A DNA stretch of 64,000 nt from positions 205,001 through 269,000 of the forward strand of contig NW_026645885.1 of assembly GCF_949987535.1 (NCBI RefSeq), given 5' to 3'. Position 1 is the stretch's first letter. Every line of letters starts with the position of its first letter. The stretch is from Balaenoptera acutorostrata (Eukaryota > Chordata > Mammalia > Artiodactyla > Balaenopteridae). Positions 1-11,323 of this stretch are shown one piece after another. A program made the translations under genes and the position numbers. Under the pieces are notes generated by a model. That model worked only from the letters and a program-made list of their open reading frames with translations, was not told where the DNA came from and did not search any database.

Positions 1-777
1 AGGACTGGCCATGGAGAAATGGGAGCCTTGCTACGCTGATGGGTGGGATGTAAATTGCCAAGAGCCACTCTGGAGAAGTGTACGGTGTGTTCTGAAACAT
101 CTAAAAAACACAGCTTGGAGAGCATAGGGCACTTCCACTCATGGGCGTATAAATTGGGAAAACTAAAAATCAGCAAGACACAGGCACCCCAAAGTTTAGG
201 GCTGCTCTGTTGACAAGAACCCCCACTTCATTACACCTTAAATATCCTAGGAAAGAGAAAAATGGATAAAGAAGTTGGGGTCCTCATGTACAATGGAATA
301 TCACTCAGCCATGAAATCAACGTCATAAGGCTAGTAGCAGCACGATGAGTGGATTTAGGTACGACGATTCTAAGTGAAATAAGTCACACAGAAAAAGACA
401 CTTATCATAAGATATCACTTCTAGAGGGAATGTAAAAACCGCTACACTTGAACTGAATTACAAAACAGAACAGAGACACACGTTTAGAAAACACACTATG
501 GCTGCTGAACGGGCAAGGTGAGGTGGGGTGATGCATAAAACAAGGGTTTCAAATTAGCTCAGATACCATTCCATAAACCCAATATGTAAGAGACAAGACC
601 TATTCCTTTTTCAGTGAACTGGACTCAACACCCCCTATTCACCGCACAAGAATATATCTGACTAGTAAGAATCTTCAAACCTATGTATTGATATCTCTCT
701 GTAAGTGAGTCAAGGGGGTGTAAAGCGGCATAAACACAGCCGTGAAAAGCAGCTAAACCCCATTATAAAAATAAATT
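1..777 (+). repeat. Partial monomer at left edge (3' part only)
   Basis: The window opens inside a monomer, just downstream of its palindrome. It contains the ORF2 C-terminal remnant, the ORF2 stop at 433-435, and the L1 3' UTR with AATAAA at 770-775. It shares GGATTTAGG, GAGACACACG and ATACCATTCC with the 3' parts of M1 and M2. Its private variants are a T in AGGACTGG at the first bases and AAGAGCC at 59-65. Confidence 0.93.
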
Positions 778-1589
778 ACTTTTCAAAACCCGTGAAACAA
801 AGACAGTGAAAGAGAGAGAAATTCTTACAAAATTCGTTCAGGGGCTGTGATGCAACCTGGATTGACCATATCTAGACCCACAGCTGATTGAGACATAAGG
901 GTGGACATTCTTGGGGCTGAGAGGTTCGGTGAGGTTGGGTGAGCCAACGCAGACCCTTTCAAGTAATACTGCATGGTACCCATCCCATGGGTCCCAAATC
1001 TCCAGGTTCAAGGGCATCTTCCTACGTCGAAAACAGGCATGAGAAACCCAGAAGATGGTACACCGTGTGATCGGGAAAGGTTTCTAAAACGCACCTCATT
1101 TCTCATCTCCTTTGCTCGGGTTCGCCATTCCAGCCGATTTACTAGCCATCTCCTCCTTGGAGAATCAGCACCTTTAACCTCCTGTTCCGTACAGGTTGCA
1201 ATTTGTCCTGAGGATGAACGGGAAGAGGGGGAACCAATGAGAGACTAGCTCTAGGTGTTGGGACAGGCACAGGTTACTCTATTTTCCCATCAGGAAGAAG
1301 AATTAAGCACAAGCTCAGCCTGCCCCCCAGAACCAGAAGAGGGCCTGAAGCAATCCTGCGCTTTTGCGGCCAGCTCCCAAAAAAGCGAGTTGAAAAATGG
1401 AGCTCAGGGGCACTGCAATTCACAAACCTGCAGAGTTTTAAATGATACCTCTCGTCCACAAATATCTTACGGGAAGGCAACGAAGAGGCTTTGAAAGCAA
1501 GGCAGAATTGCAGGAAACAGATTTCAGGAGGTAGATTCGAATCACCTTGAAAGCACATGAAAAGCGGCAAAACGTGGACAATGATGCCC
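778..1589 (+). mobile_element. L1 ORF2-derived segment, upstream of the palindrome (reference copy in M1)
   Basis: Short blocks match, in order, the L1 ORF2 region downstream of the reverse transcriptase core as I remember it. TACTTTTCAAAAC with GTGAAAGAGAGAGAAATT resembles the L1 stretch around GATGAAAGAAATTGAAG. AAGTAATACTGCATGGTAC resembles GTAATCAAGACAGTATGGTAC. CTGCGCTTTTGCGGCCAG resembles AAAGCTTTTGCACAGCAA. AGCACATGAAAAGCGGC resembles AACACATGAAAAGATGC. No frame stays open across it, so this is a dead coding remnant. Segment order is well supported by eye, but the 5' third is the weakest part of the alignment and appears to contain an internal deletion. The same segment recurs in every monomer. 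Confidence 0.7.
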
Positions 1590-1661
1590 TTGGCCAAAAA
1601 GGGCGTATGCGTTTTTTCCTGAATATATTCAGGAAAAAATGCATACGCCCTTTTTGGCCAA
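1590..1661. repeat. 72-bp spacerless palindrome, reference copy in M1
   Basis: The arms are 36 bp each, 1590-1625 and 1626-1661, meeting at an AT-rich centre (TGAATATATTCA). The left arm starts TTGGCCAAAAAGGGCG and the right arm ends CGCCCTTTTTGGCCAA. In M1 one pair is broken (1640 is T where the arm predicts C). The same element is present in all 36 monomers whose palindrome region lies in the window. It sits between blocks that both look like L1 ORF2, and I recall no such sequence in L1 itself, so it appears to be an insertion or local inverted duplication fixed before the array expanded. As DNA it could extrude a cruciform; as RNA from either strand it would form a hairpin of about 34 bp. 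Confidence 0.95.
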
Positions 1662-2192
1662 CCAAGCAACCTGGAAAGGCCAATCAGCGCTCCAAAGAAG
1701 TCTCGCTTCCCAGTGGGAAAACGGCCATGCGGAAAAAAGTGTCCAAACCAGAAATGCAGGACCGGCCATGGAGAAATGGGAGCCTTGCTACGCTGATGGG
1801 TGGGATGTAAATTGCCAACAGCCACTCTGGAGAAGTGTACGGTGTGTTCTGAAACATCTAAAAAACACAGCTTGGAGAGCATAGGGCACTTCCACTCATG
1901 GGCGTATAAATTGGGAAAACTAAAAATCAGCAAGACACAGGCACCCCAAAGTTTACGGCTGCTCTGTTGACAAGAACCCCCACTTCATTACACCTTAAAT
2001 ATCCTAGGAAAGAGAAAAATGGATAAAGAAGTTGGGGTCCTCATGTACAATGGAATATCACTCAGCCATGAAATCAACGTCATAAGGCTAGTAGCAGCAC
2101 GATGAGTGGATTTAGGTACGACGATTCTAAGTGAAATAAGTCACACAGAAAAAGACACTTATCATAAGATATCACTTCTAGAGGGAATGTAA
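1662..2192 (+). pseudogene. L1 ORF2 C-terminal remnant ending at the ancestral stop (reference copy in M1)
   Basis: This is the degenerate end of the L1 ORF2 protein gene (endonuclease/reverse transcriptase). Recognisable blocks are GGAGAAATGGGAGCCTTG, the CAGCCACTCTGGAGAA block, CACTCATGGGCGTATA and AATGGATAAAGAAGTT, all in L1 order. The last 28 codons, 2106-2189, remain collinear and in frame with the mammalian ORF2 tail, including the ILS followed by SH-T-EK pattern and a final SLLEGM. They end at TAA 2190-2192, the position of the ancestral stop. A TGA lies directly upstream at 2103-2105, and frameshifts occur further up, so it is not functional. Confidence 0.8.
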
Positions 2193-2534
2193 AAACCGCT
2201 ACACTTGAACTGAATTACAAAACAGAACAGAGACACACGTTTAGAAAACACACTATGGCTGCTGAACGGGCAAGGTGAGGTGGGGTGATGCATAAAACAA
2301 GGGTTTCAAATTAGCTCAGATACCATTCCATAAACCCAATATGTAAGAGACAAGACCTATTCCTTTTTCAGTGAACTGGACTCAACACCCCCTATTCACC
2401 GCACAAGAATATATCTGACTAGTAAGAATCTTCAAACCTATGTATTGATATCTCTCTGTAAGTGAGTCAAGGGGGTGTAAAGCGGCATAAACACAGCCGT
2501 GAAAAGCAGCTAAACCCCATTATAAAAATAAATT
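2193..2534 (+). mobile_element. L1 3' UTR with polyadenylation signal (reference copy in M1)
   Basis: The stretch after the ORF2 stop matches the cetartiodactyl-type L1 3' UTR from memory. TTACAAAACAGAACAGAGAC and TTAGAAAACACACTATGG resemble the TTACAAAACAGAAACAGAC and AGAAAACAAACTTATGG blocks. The end, AGCTAAACCCCATTATAAA followed by AATAAA, resembles the L1 terminus ACTATACTTCAATAAAAATAAA. No poly(A) tail survives; the next monomer starts at once. Confidence 0.8.
2527..2532 (+). promoter_or_regulatory. AATAAA, inherited L1 polyadenylation signal (reference copy)
   Basis: This hexamer sits at the 3' end of the L1-like block, seven bases before the next occurrence of the monomer start ACTTTT. 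It is the ancestral L1 polyadenylation hexamer and recurs once per monomer at the same place. Whether it works within the array is unknown. Confidence 0.6.
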
Positions 2535-4291
2535 ACTTTTCAAAACCCGTGAAACAAAGACAGTGAAAGAGAGAGAAATTCTTACAAAATTCGTTCAGGG
2601 GCTGTGATGCAACCTGGATTGACCATATCTAGACCCACAGCTGATTGAGACATAAGGGTGGACATTCTTGGGGCTGAGAGGTTCGGTGAGGTTGGGTGAG
2701 CCAACGCAGACCCTTTCAAGTAATACTGCATGGTACCCATCCCATGGGTCCCAAATCTCCAGGTTCAAGGGCATCTTCCTACATCGAAAACAGGCATGAG
2801 AAACCCAGAAGATGGTACACCGTGTGATCGGGAAAGGTTTCTAAAACGCACCTCATTTCTCATCTCCTTTGCTCGGGTTCGCCATTCCAGCCGATTTACT
2901 AGCCATCTCCTCCTTGGAGAATCAGCACCTTTAACCTCCTGTTCCGTACAGGTTGCAATTTGTCCTGAGGATGAACGGGAAGAGGGGGAACCAATGAGAG
3001 ACTAGCTCTAGGTGTTGGGACAGGCACAGGTCACTCTATTTTCCCATCAGGAAGAAGAATTAAGCACAAGCTCAGCCTGCCCCCCAGAACCAGAAGAGGG
3101 CCTGAAGCAATCCTGCGCTTTTGCGGCCAGCTCCCAAAAAAGCGAGTTGAAAAATGGAGCTCAGGGGCACTGCAATTCACAAACCTGCAGAGTTTTAAAT
3201 GATACCTCTCGTCCACAAATATCTTACGGGAAGGCAACGAAGAGGCTTTGAAAGCAAGGCAGAATTGCAGGAAACAGATTTCAGGAGGTAGATTCGAATC
3301 ACCTTGAAAGCACATGAAAAGCGGCAAAACGTGGACAATGATGCCCTTGGCCAAAAAGGGCGTATGCGTTTTTTCCTGAATATATTCAGGAAAAAATGCA
3401 TACGCCCTTTTTGGCCAACCAAGCAACCTGGAAAGGCCAATCAGCGCTCCAAAGAAGTCTCGCTTCCCAGTGGGAAAACGGCCATGCGGAAAAAAGTGTC
3501 CAAACCAGAAATGCAGGACCGGCCATGGAGAAATGGGAGCCTTGCTACGCTGATGGGTGGGATGTAAATTGCCAACAGCCACTCTGGAGAAGTGTACGGT
3601 GTGTTCTGAAACATCTAAAAAACACAGCTTGGAGAGCATAGGGCACTTCCACTCATGGGCGTATAAATTGGGAAAACTAAAAATCAGCAAGACACAGGCA
3701 CCCCAAAGTTTACGGCTGCTCTGTTGACAAGAACCCCCACTTCATTACACCTTAAATATCCTAGGAAAGAGAAAAATGGATAAAGAAGTTGGGGTCCTCA
3801 TGTACAATGGAATATCACTCAGCCATGAAATCAACGTCATAAGGCTAGTAGCAGCACGATGAGTGGATTTAGGTACGACGATTCTAAGTGAAATAAGTCA
3901 CACAGAAAAAGACACTTATCATAAGATATCACTTCTAGAGGGAATGTAAAAACCGCTACACTTGAACTGAATTACAAAACAGAACAGAGACACACGTTTA
4001 GAAAACACACTATGGCTGCTGAACGGGCAAGGTGAGGTGGGGTGATGCATAAAACAAGGGTTTCAAATTAGCTCAGATACCATTCCATAAACCCAATATG
4101 TAAGAGACAAGACCTATTCCTTTTTCAGTGAACTGGACTCAACACCCCCTATTCACCGCACAAGAATATATCTGACTAGTAAGAATCTTCAAACCTATGT
4201 ATTGATATCTCTCTGTAAGTGAGTCAAGGGGGTGTAAAGCGGCATAAACACAGCCGTGAAAAGCAGCTAAACCCCATTATAAAAATAAATT
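2535..4291 (+). repeat. Satellite monomer M2 (1,757 bp)
   Basis: M2 carries the same two single-base deletions as M1. Its palindrome, 3347-3418, has the same CpG-to-TpG mismatch at 3397. It differs from M1 at only a few visible sites: CTACATCG instead of CTACGTCG, and GGTCACTC instead of GGTTACTC. The ORF2 stop is at 3947-3949. Confidence 0.93.
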
Positions 4292-6049
4292 ACTTTTCAA
4301 AACCCGTGAAACAAAGACAGTGAAAGAGAGAGAAATTCTGCCAAAATTCGTTCAGGGGCTGTGATGCAACCTGGATTGACCATATCTAGACCCACAGCTG
4401 ATTGAGACATAAGGGTGGACACTCTTGGGGCTGAGAGGTTCGGTGAGGTTGGGTGAGCCAACGCAGACCCTTTCAAGTAATACTGCATGGTACCCATCCC
4501 ATGGGTCCCAAATCTCCAGGTTCAAGGGCATCTTCCTACATCGAAAACAGGCATGAGAAACCCAGAAGATGGTACACCGTGTGATCGGGAAAGGTTTCTA
4601 AAACGCACCTCATTTCTCATCTCCTTTGCTCGGGTTCGCCATTCCAGCCGATTTACTAGCCATCTCCTCCTTGGAGAATCAGCACCTTTAACCTCCTGTT
4701 CCGTACAGGTTGCAATTTGTCCTGAGGATGAACGGGAAGAGGGGGAACCAATGAGAGACTAGCTCTAGGTGTTGGGACAGGCACAGGTCACTCTATTTTC
4801 CCATCAGGAAGAAGAATTAAGCACAAGCTCAGCCTGCCCCCCAGAACCAGAAGAGGGCCTGAAGCAATCCTGCGCTTTTGCGGCCAGCTCCCAAAAAAGC
4901 GACTTGAAAAATGGAGCTCAGGGGCACTGCAATTCACAAACCTGCAGAGTTTTAAATGATACCTCTCGTCCACAAATATATTAAGGGAAGGCAACGAAGA
5001 GGCTTTGAAAGCAAGGCAGAATTGCAGGAAACAGATTTCAGGAGGTAGATTCGAATCACCTTGAAAGCACATGAAAAGCAGCAAAACGTGGACAATGATG
5101 CCCTTGGCCAAAAAGGGCGTATGCGTTTTTTCCTGAATATATTCAGGAAAAAACGCATACGCCCTTTTTGGCCAACCAAGCAACCTGGAAAGGCCAATCA
5201 GCGCTCCAAAGAAGTCTCGCTTCCCAGCGGGCAAAAGGGCCATGCGGAAAAAAGTGTCCAAACCAGAAATGCAGGACCGGCCATGGAGAAATGGGAGCCT
5301 TGCTACGCTGATGGGTGGGATGTAAATTGCCAACAGCCACTCTGGAGAAGTGTACGGTGTGTTCTGAAACATCTAAAAAACACAGCTTGGAGAGCATAGG
5401 GTACTTCCACTCATGGCCGTATAAATTGGGAAAACTAAAAATCAGCAAGACACAGGCACCCCAAAGTTTAGGGCTGCTCTGTTGACAAGAACCCCCACTT
5501 CATTACACCTTAAATATCCTAGGAAAGAGAAAAATGGATAAAGAATTTGTGGTCCTCATGTACAATGGAATATCACTCAGCCATGAAATCAACGTCATAA
5601 GGCTAGTAGCAGCACGATGAGTGGATTTAGGTACGACGATTCTAAGTGAAATAAGTCACACAGAAAAAGACACTTATCATAAGATATCACTTCTAGAGGG
5701 AATGTAAAAACCGCTACACTTGAACTGAATTACAAAACAGAACAGAGTCACACGTTTAGAAAACACACTATGGCTGCTGAACGGGCAAGGTGAGGTGGGG
5801 TGATGCATAAAACAAGGGTTTCAAATTAGCTCAGATACCGTTCCATAAACCCAATATGTAAGAGACAAGACCTATTCCTTTTTCAGTGAACTGGACTCAA
5901 CACCCCCTATTCACCACACAAGAATATATCTGACTAGTAAGAATCTTCAAACCTATGTATTGATATCTCTCTGTAAGTGAGTCAAGGGGGTGTAAAGCGG
6001 CATAAACACAGCCGTGAAAAGCAGCTAAACCCCATTATAAAAATAAATT
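4292..6049 (+). repeat. Satellite monomer M3 (1,758 bp)
   Basis: M3 is a mosaic copy. Its 5' half keeps the CATCTCCTCC deletion of M1/M2 but has ATTCTGCC, otherwise seen in M10 and M11. The palindrome, 5104-5175, is perfect, and the CAGCGGGCAAAAGGG block is full length. The 3' half has GGGTACTTCC, ATGGCCGTAT and GAATTTGTGG; the last two are shared with M8. Confidence 0.92.
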
Positions 6050-7807
6050 ACTTTCCAAAACCCGTGAAACAAAGACAGTGAAAGAGAGAGAAATTCTTCC
6101 AAAATTCGTTCAGGGGCTGTGATGCAACCTGGATTGACCATATCTAGACCCACAGCTGATTGAGACATAAGGGTGGACACTCTTGGGGCTGAGAGGTTCG
6201 GTGAGGTTGGGTGAGCCAACGCAGACCCTTTCAAGTAATACTGCATGGTACCCATCCCATAGGTCCCAAATCTCCAGGTTCAAGGGCATCTTCCTAAGTC
6301 GAAAACAGGCATGAGAAACCCAGAAGATGGTACACCGTGTGATCGGGAAAGGTTTGTAAAACGCACCTCATTTCTCATCTCCTTTGCTCGGGTTCGCCAT
6401 TCCAGCCGATTTACTAGCCATCTCCCTCCTTGGAGAATCAGCACCTTTAACCTCCTGTTCCGTACAGGTTGCAATTTGTCCTGAGGATGAACGGGAAGAG
6501 GGGGAACCAATGAGAGACTAGCTCTAGGTGTTGGGACAGGCACAGGTCACTCTATTTTCCCATCAGGAAGAAGAATTAAGCACAAGCTCAGCCTGCCCCC
6601 CAGAACCAGAAGAGGGCCTGAAGCAATCCTGCGCTTTTGCGGCCCGCTCCCAAAAAAGCGAGTTGAAAAATGGAGCTCAGGGGCACTGCAATTCACAAAC
6701 CTGCAGAGTTTTAAATGATACCTCTCGTCCACAAATATATTAAGGGAAGGCAACGAAGAGGCTTTGAAAGCAAGGCAGAATTGCAGGAAACAGATTTCAG
6801 GAGGTAGATTCGAATCGCATTGAAAGCACATGAAAAGCGGCAAAATGTGGACAATGATGCCCTTGGCCAAAAAGGGCGTATGCGTTTTTTCCTGAATATA
6901 TTCAGGAAAAAACGCATACGCCATTTTTGGCCAACCAAGCAACGTGGAAAGGCCAATCAGCGCTCCAAAGAAGTCTTGCTTCCCAGCGGGCAAAAGGGCC
7001 ATGCGGAAAAAAGTGTCCAAACTAGAAATGCAGGACCGGCCATGGAGAAATGGGAGCCTTGCTACGCTGATGGGTGGGATGTAAATTGCCAACAGCCACT
7101 CTGGAGAAGTGTACGGTGTGTTCTGAAACATCTAAAAAACACAGCTTGGAGAGCATAGGGCACTTCCACTCATGGGCGTCTAAATTGGGAAAACTAAAAA
7201 TCAGCAAGACACAGGCACCCCAAAGTTTAGGGCTGCTCTGTTGACAAGAACCCCCACTTCATTACACCTTAAATATCCTAGTAAAGAGAAAAATGGATAA
7301 GAAGTTGTGGTCCTCATGTACAATGGAATATCACTCAGCCATGAAATCAACGTCATAAGGCTAGTAGCAGCACGATGAGTGGATTTAGGTACGACGATTC
7401 TAAGTGAAATAAGTCACACAGAAAAAGACACTTATCATAAGATATCACTTCTAGAGGGAATGTAAAAACCGCTACACTTGAACTGAATTACAAAACAGAA
7501 CAGAGTCGGACGTTTAGAAAACACACTATGGCTGCTGAACGGGCAAGGTGAGGTGGGGTGATGCATAAAACAAGGGTTTCAAATTAGCTCAGATACCGTT
7601 CCATAAACCCAATATGTAAGAGACAAGACCTATTCCTTTTTCAGTGAACTGGACTCAACACCCCCTATTCACCGCACAAGAATATATCTGACTAGTAAGA
7701 ATCTTCAAACCTATGTATTGATATCTCTCTGTAAGTGAGTCAAGGGGGTGTAAAGCGGCATAAACACAGCCGTGAAAAGCAGCTAAACCCCATTATAAAA
7801 ATAAATT
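6050..7807 (+). repeat. Satellite monomer M4 (1,758 bp)
   Basis: Private variants include ACTTTCC at the start, CCCATAGG (which removes the usual CCATGG site), CTAAGTCG, ATCGCATTG and CAACGTGG. The palindrome, 6863-6934, has one mismatch, A at 6923. One A is missing from GGATAAAGAAG near 7298-7301, which accounts for the 1,758-bp length. Confidence 0.92.
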
Positions 7808-9565
7808 ACTTTTCAAAACGGGTGAAACAAAGACAGTGAAAGAGAGAGAAATTCTTACAAAATTCGTTCAGGGGCTGTGATGCAACCTGGATTGAGAATA
7901 TCTAGACCCACAGCTGATTGAGACATAAGGGTGGACACTCTTGGGGCTGAGAGGTTCGGTGAGGTTGGGTGAGCCAACGCAGACCCTTTCAAGTAATACT
8001 GCATGGTACCCATCCCATGGGTCCCAAATCTCCAGTTTCAAGGGCATCTTCCTACATTGAAAACAGGCATGAGAAACCCAGAAGATGGTACACCGTGTGA
8101 TCGGGAAAGGTTTGTAAAACGCACCTCATTTCTCATCTCCTTTGCTCGGGTTCGCCATTTCAGCCGATTTACTAGCCATCTCCCTCCTTGGAGAATCAGC
8201 ACCTTTAACCTCCTGTTCCGTACAGGTTGCAATTTGTCCTGAGGATGAACGGGAAGAGGGGGAACCAATGAGAGACTAGCTCTAAGTGTTGGGACAGGCA
8301 CAGGTCACTCTATTTTCCCATCAGGAAGAAGAATTAAGCACAAGATCAGCCTGCCCCCCAGAACCAGAAGAGGGCCTGAAGCAATCCTGCGCTTTTGCGG
8401 CCAGCTCCCAAAAAAGCGAGTTGAAAAATGGAGCTCAGGGGCACTGCAATTCACAAACCTGCAGAGTTTTAAATGATACCTCTCGTCCACAAATATATTA
8501 AGGGAAGGCAACGAAGAGGCTTTGAAAGCAAGGCAGAATTGCAGGAAACAGATTTCAGGAGGTAGATTCGAATCGCCTTGAAAGCACATGAAAAGCGGCA
8601 AAACGTGGACAATGATGCCCTTGGCCAAAAAGGGCGTATGCGTTTTTTCCTGAATATATTCAGGAAAAAATGCATACGCCCTTTTTGGCCAACCAAGCAA
8701 CCTGGAAAGGCCAATCAGCGCTCCAGAGAAGTCTCGCTTCCCAGTGGGAAAACGGCCATGCGGAAAAAAGTGTCCAAACCAGAAATGCAGGACCGGCCAT
8801 GGAGAAATGGGAGCCTTGCTACGCTGATGGGTGGGATGTAAATTGCCAACAGCCACTCTGGAGAAGTGTACGGTGTGTTCTGAAACATCTAAAAAACACA
8901 GCTTGGAGAGCATAGGGCACTTCCACTCATGGGCGTATAAATCGGGAAAACTAAAAATCAGCAAGACACAGGCACCCCAAAGTTTAGGGCTGCTCTGTTG
9001 ACAAGAACCCCCACTTCATTACACCTTAAATATCCTAGGAAAGAGAAAAATGGATAAAGAAGTTGGGGTCCTCATGTACAATGGAATATCACTCAGCCAT
9101 GAAATCAACGTCATAAGGCTAGTAGCAGCACGATGAGTGGATTTAGGTACGACGATTCTAAGTGAAATAAGTCACACAGAAAAAGACACTTATCATAAGA
9201 TATCACTTCTAGAGGGAATGTAAAAACCGCTACACTTGAACTGAATTACAAAACAGAACAGAGACACACGTTTAGAAAACACACTATGGCTGCTGAACGG
9301 GCAAGGTGAGGTGGGGTGATGCATAAAACAAGGGTTTCAAATTAGCTCAGATACCGTTCCATAAACCCAATATGTAAGAGACAAGACCTATTCCTTTTTC
9401 AGTGAACTGGACTCAACACCCCCTATTCACCGCACAAGAATATATCTGAGTAGTAAGAATCTTCAAACCTATGTATTGATATCTCTCTGTAAGTGAGTCA
9501 AGGGGGTGTAAAGCGGCATAAACACAGCCGTGAAAAGCAGCTAAACCCCATTATAAAAATAAATT
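7808..9565 (+). repeat. Satellite monomer M5 (1,758 bp)
   Basis: M5 pairs with M6. Both have GCCATTTCAGCC, CTCTAAGTG, ACAAGATCAGCC, the palindrome T mismatch (here 8671 within 8621-8692), the short CAGTGGGAAAACGG block, AAATCGGG and CTGAGTAG. M5-only changes are AAAACGGGTG, ATTGAGAATATC, CCAGTTTCAAGG and CTCCAGAGAAG. Confidence 0.92.
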
Positions 9566-11323
9566 ACTTTTCAAAACCCGTGAAACAAAGACAGTGAAAG
9601 AGAGAGAAATTCTTACAAAATTCGTTCAGGGGCTGTGATGCAACCTGGATTGACCATATCTAGACCCACAGCTGATTGAGACATAAGGGTGGACACTCTT
9701 GGGGCTGAGAGGTTCGGTGAGGTTGGGTGAGCCAACGCAGACCCTTTCAAGTAATACTGCATGGTACCCATCCCATGGGTCCCAAATCTCCAGGTTCAAG
9801 GGCATCTTCCTACATCGAAAACAGGCATGAGAAACCCAGAAGATGGTACACCGTGTGATCGGGAAAGGTTTGTAAAACGCACCTCATTTCTCATCTCCTT
9901 TGCTCGGGTTCGCCATTTCAGCCGATTTACTAGCCATCTCCCTCCTTGGAGAATCAGCACCTTTAACCTCCTGTTCCGTACAGGTTGCAATTTGTCCTGA
10001 GGATGAACGGGAAGAGGGGGAACCAATGAGAGACTAGCTCTAAGTGTTGGGACAGGCACAGGTCACTCTATTTTCCCATCAGGAAGAAGAATTAAGCACA
10101 AGATCAGCCTGCCCCCCAGAACCAGAAGAGGGCCTGAAGCAATCCTGCGCTTTTGCGGCCAGCTCCCAAAAAAGCGAGTTGAAAAATGGAGCTCAGGGGC
10201 ACTGCAATTCACAAACCTGCAGAGTTTTAAATGATACCTCTCGTCCACAAATATATTAAGGGAAGGCAACGAAGAGGCTTTGAAAGCAAGGCAGAATTGC
10301 AGGAAACAGATTTCAGGAGGTAGATTCGAATCGCCTTGAAAGCACATGAAAAGCGGCAAAACGTGGACAATGATGCCCTTGGCCAAAAAGGGCGTATGCG
10401 TTTTTTCCTGAATATATTCAGGAAAAAATGCATACGCCCTTTTTGGCCAACCAAGCAACCTGGAAAGGCCAATCAGCGCTCCAAAGAAGTCTCGCTTCCC
10501 AGTGGGAAAACGGCCATGCGGAAAAAAGTGTCCAAACCAGAAATGCAGGACCGGCCATGGAGAAATGGGAGCCTTGCTACGCTGATGGGTGGGATGTAAA
10601 TTGCCAACAGCCACTCTGGAGAAGTGTACGGTGTGTTCTGAAACATCTAAAAAACACAGCTTGGAGAGCATAGGGCACTTCCACTCATGGGCGTATAAAT
10701 CGGGAAAACTAAAAATCAGCAAGACACAGGCACCCCAAAGTTTAGGGCTGCTCTGTTGACAAGAACCCCCACTTCATTACACCTTAAATATCCTAGGAAA
10801 GAGAAAAATGGATAAAGAAGTTGGGGTCCTCATGTACAATGGAATATCACTCAGCCATGAAATCAACGTCATAAGGCTAGTAGCAGCACGATGAGTGGAT
10901 TTAGGTACGACGATTCTAAGTGAAATAAGTCACACAGAAAAAGACACTTATCATAAGATATCACTTCTAGAGGGAATGTAAAAACCGCTACACTTGAACT
11001 GAATTACAAAACAGAACAGAGACACACGTTTAGAAAACACACTATGGCTGCTGAACGGGCAAGGTGAGGTGGGGTGATGCATAAAACAAGGGTTTCAAAT
11101 TAGCTCAGATACCGTTCCATAAACCCAATATGTAAGAGACAAGACCTATTCCTTTTTCAGTGAACTGGACTCAACACCCCCTATTCACCGCACAAGAATA
11201 TATCTGAGTAGTAAGAATCTTCAAACCTATGTATTGATATCTCTCTGTAAGTGAGTCAAGGGGGTGTAAAGCGGCATAAACACAGCCGTGAAAAGCAGCT
11301 AAACCCCATTATAAAAATAAATT
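9566..11323 (+). repeat. Satellite monomer M6 (1,758 bp)
   Basis: M6 is a near copy of M5 (offset 1,758 bp), with standard bases at the M5 private sites. Palindrome 10379-10450, with the T mismatch at 10429. The one-base deletion in CAGTGGGAAAACGG explains the length. Confidence 0.92.

Larger units (their letters stand above)
778..2534 (+). repeat. Satellite monomer M1 (1,757 bp)
   Basis: M1 is the reference copy used here for the internal layout. It is two bases shorter than consensus because it lacks one C in CATCTCCTCC and one base in CAGTGGGAAAACGG. The palindrome at 1590-1661 has a single mismatch, T for C at 1640, a CpG-to-TpG change. Other marks are GGACATTC, CTACGTCG, GGTTACTC, ATCTTACGGG and TTTACGGCTG. 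It is nearly identical to M2. Confidence 0.93.
778..4291 (+). repeat. Near-identical tandem pair M1-M2
   Basis: Two 1,757-bp copies share both single-base deletions, the palindrome mismatch, GGACATTC and TTTACGGCTG. The visible differences are a handful of substitutions. Confidence 0.88.
7808..11323 (+). repeat. Recent tandem pair M5-M6
   Basis: Both copies share a private set of variants (ATTTCAGCC, CTCTAAGTG, AAGATCAGCC, AAATCGGG, CTGAGTAG). The differences are concentrated in the first 300 bp of M5. Confidence 0.85.

Noticed and set aside
706..712. TGAGTCA, a consensus AP-1 site, once per monomer
   Set aside because: A 7-bp match in L1-derived sequence is expected by chance, and nothing else nearby suggests a promoter.
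925..945. Possible CENP-B box in GGTTCGGTGAGGTTGGGTG
   Set aside because: Against the TTCG-A-CGGG core it has two mismatches (G for A, and TGGG for CGGG), and I found no better match in either orientation. Centromeric function is not supported from this.
975..995. Imperfect inverted repeat GGTACCCATCCCATGGGTCC
   Set aside because: It is short and imperfect, conserved only as part of the monomer, and corresponds to the L1 block around CAGTATGGTACTGG. There is no sign of independent function.
550..1020. TAGCTCAGATACC and GGTTCAAGGG resembling tRNA promoter boxes
   Set aside because: The second box lacks the required CC end, the spacing is over 400 bp, and the first lies within L1 3' UTR-like sequence. 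No tRNA fold is present.
1590..1661. Rho-independent terminator or bacterial operator (LexA-like CTG...CAG) in the palindrome
   Set aside because: The context is mammalian satellite DNA. The CTG-CAG spacing is 8 rather than 10 bases, and the hairpin is not followed by a terminator T tract.
1547..1810. Plus-strand frames of 87-125 codons spanning the palindrome, with a matching peptide on the minus strand
   Set aside because: The same peptide appears on both strands because the DNA is palindromic. This is a symmetry artefact and not a coding signal.
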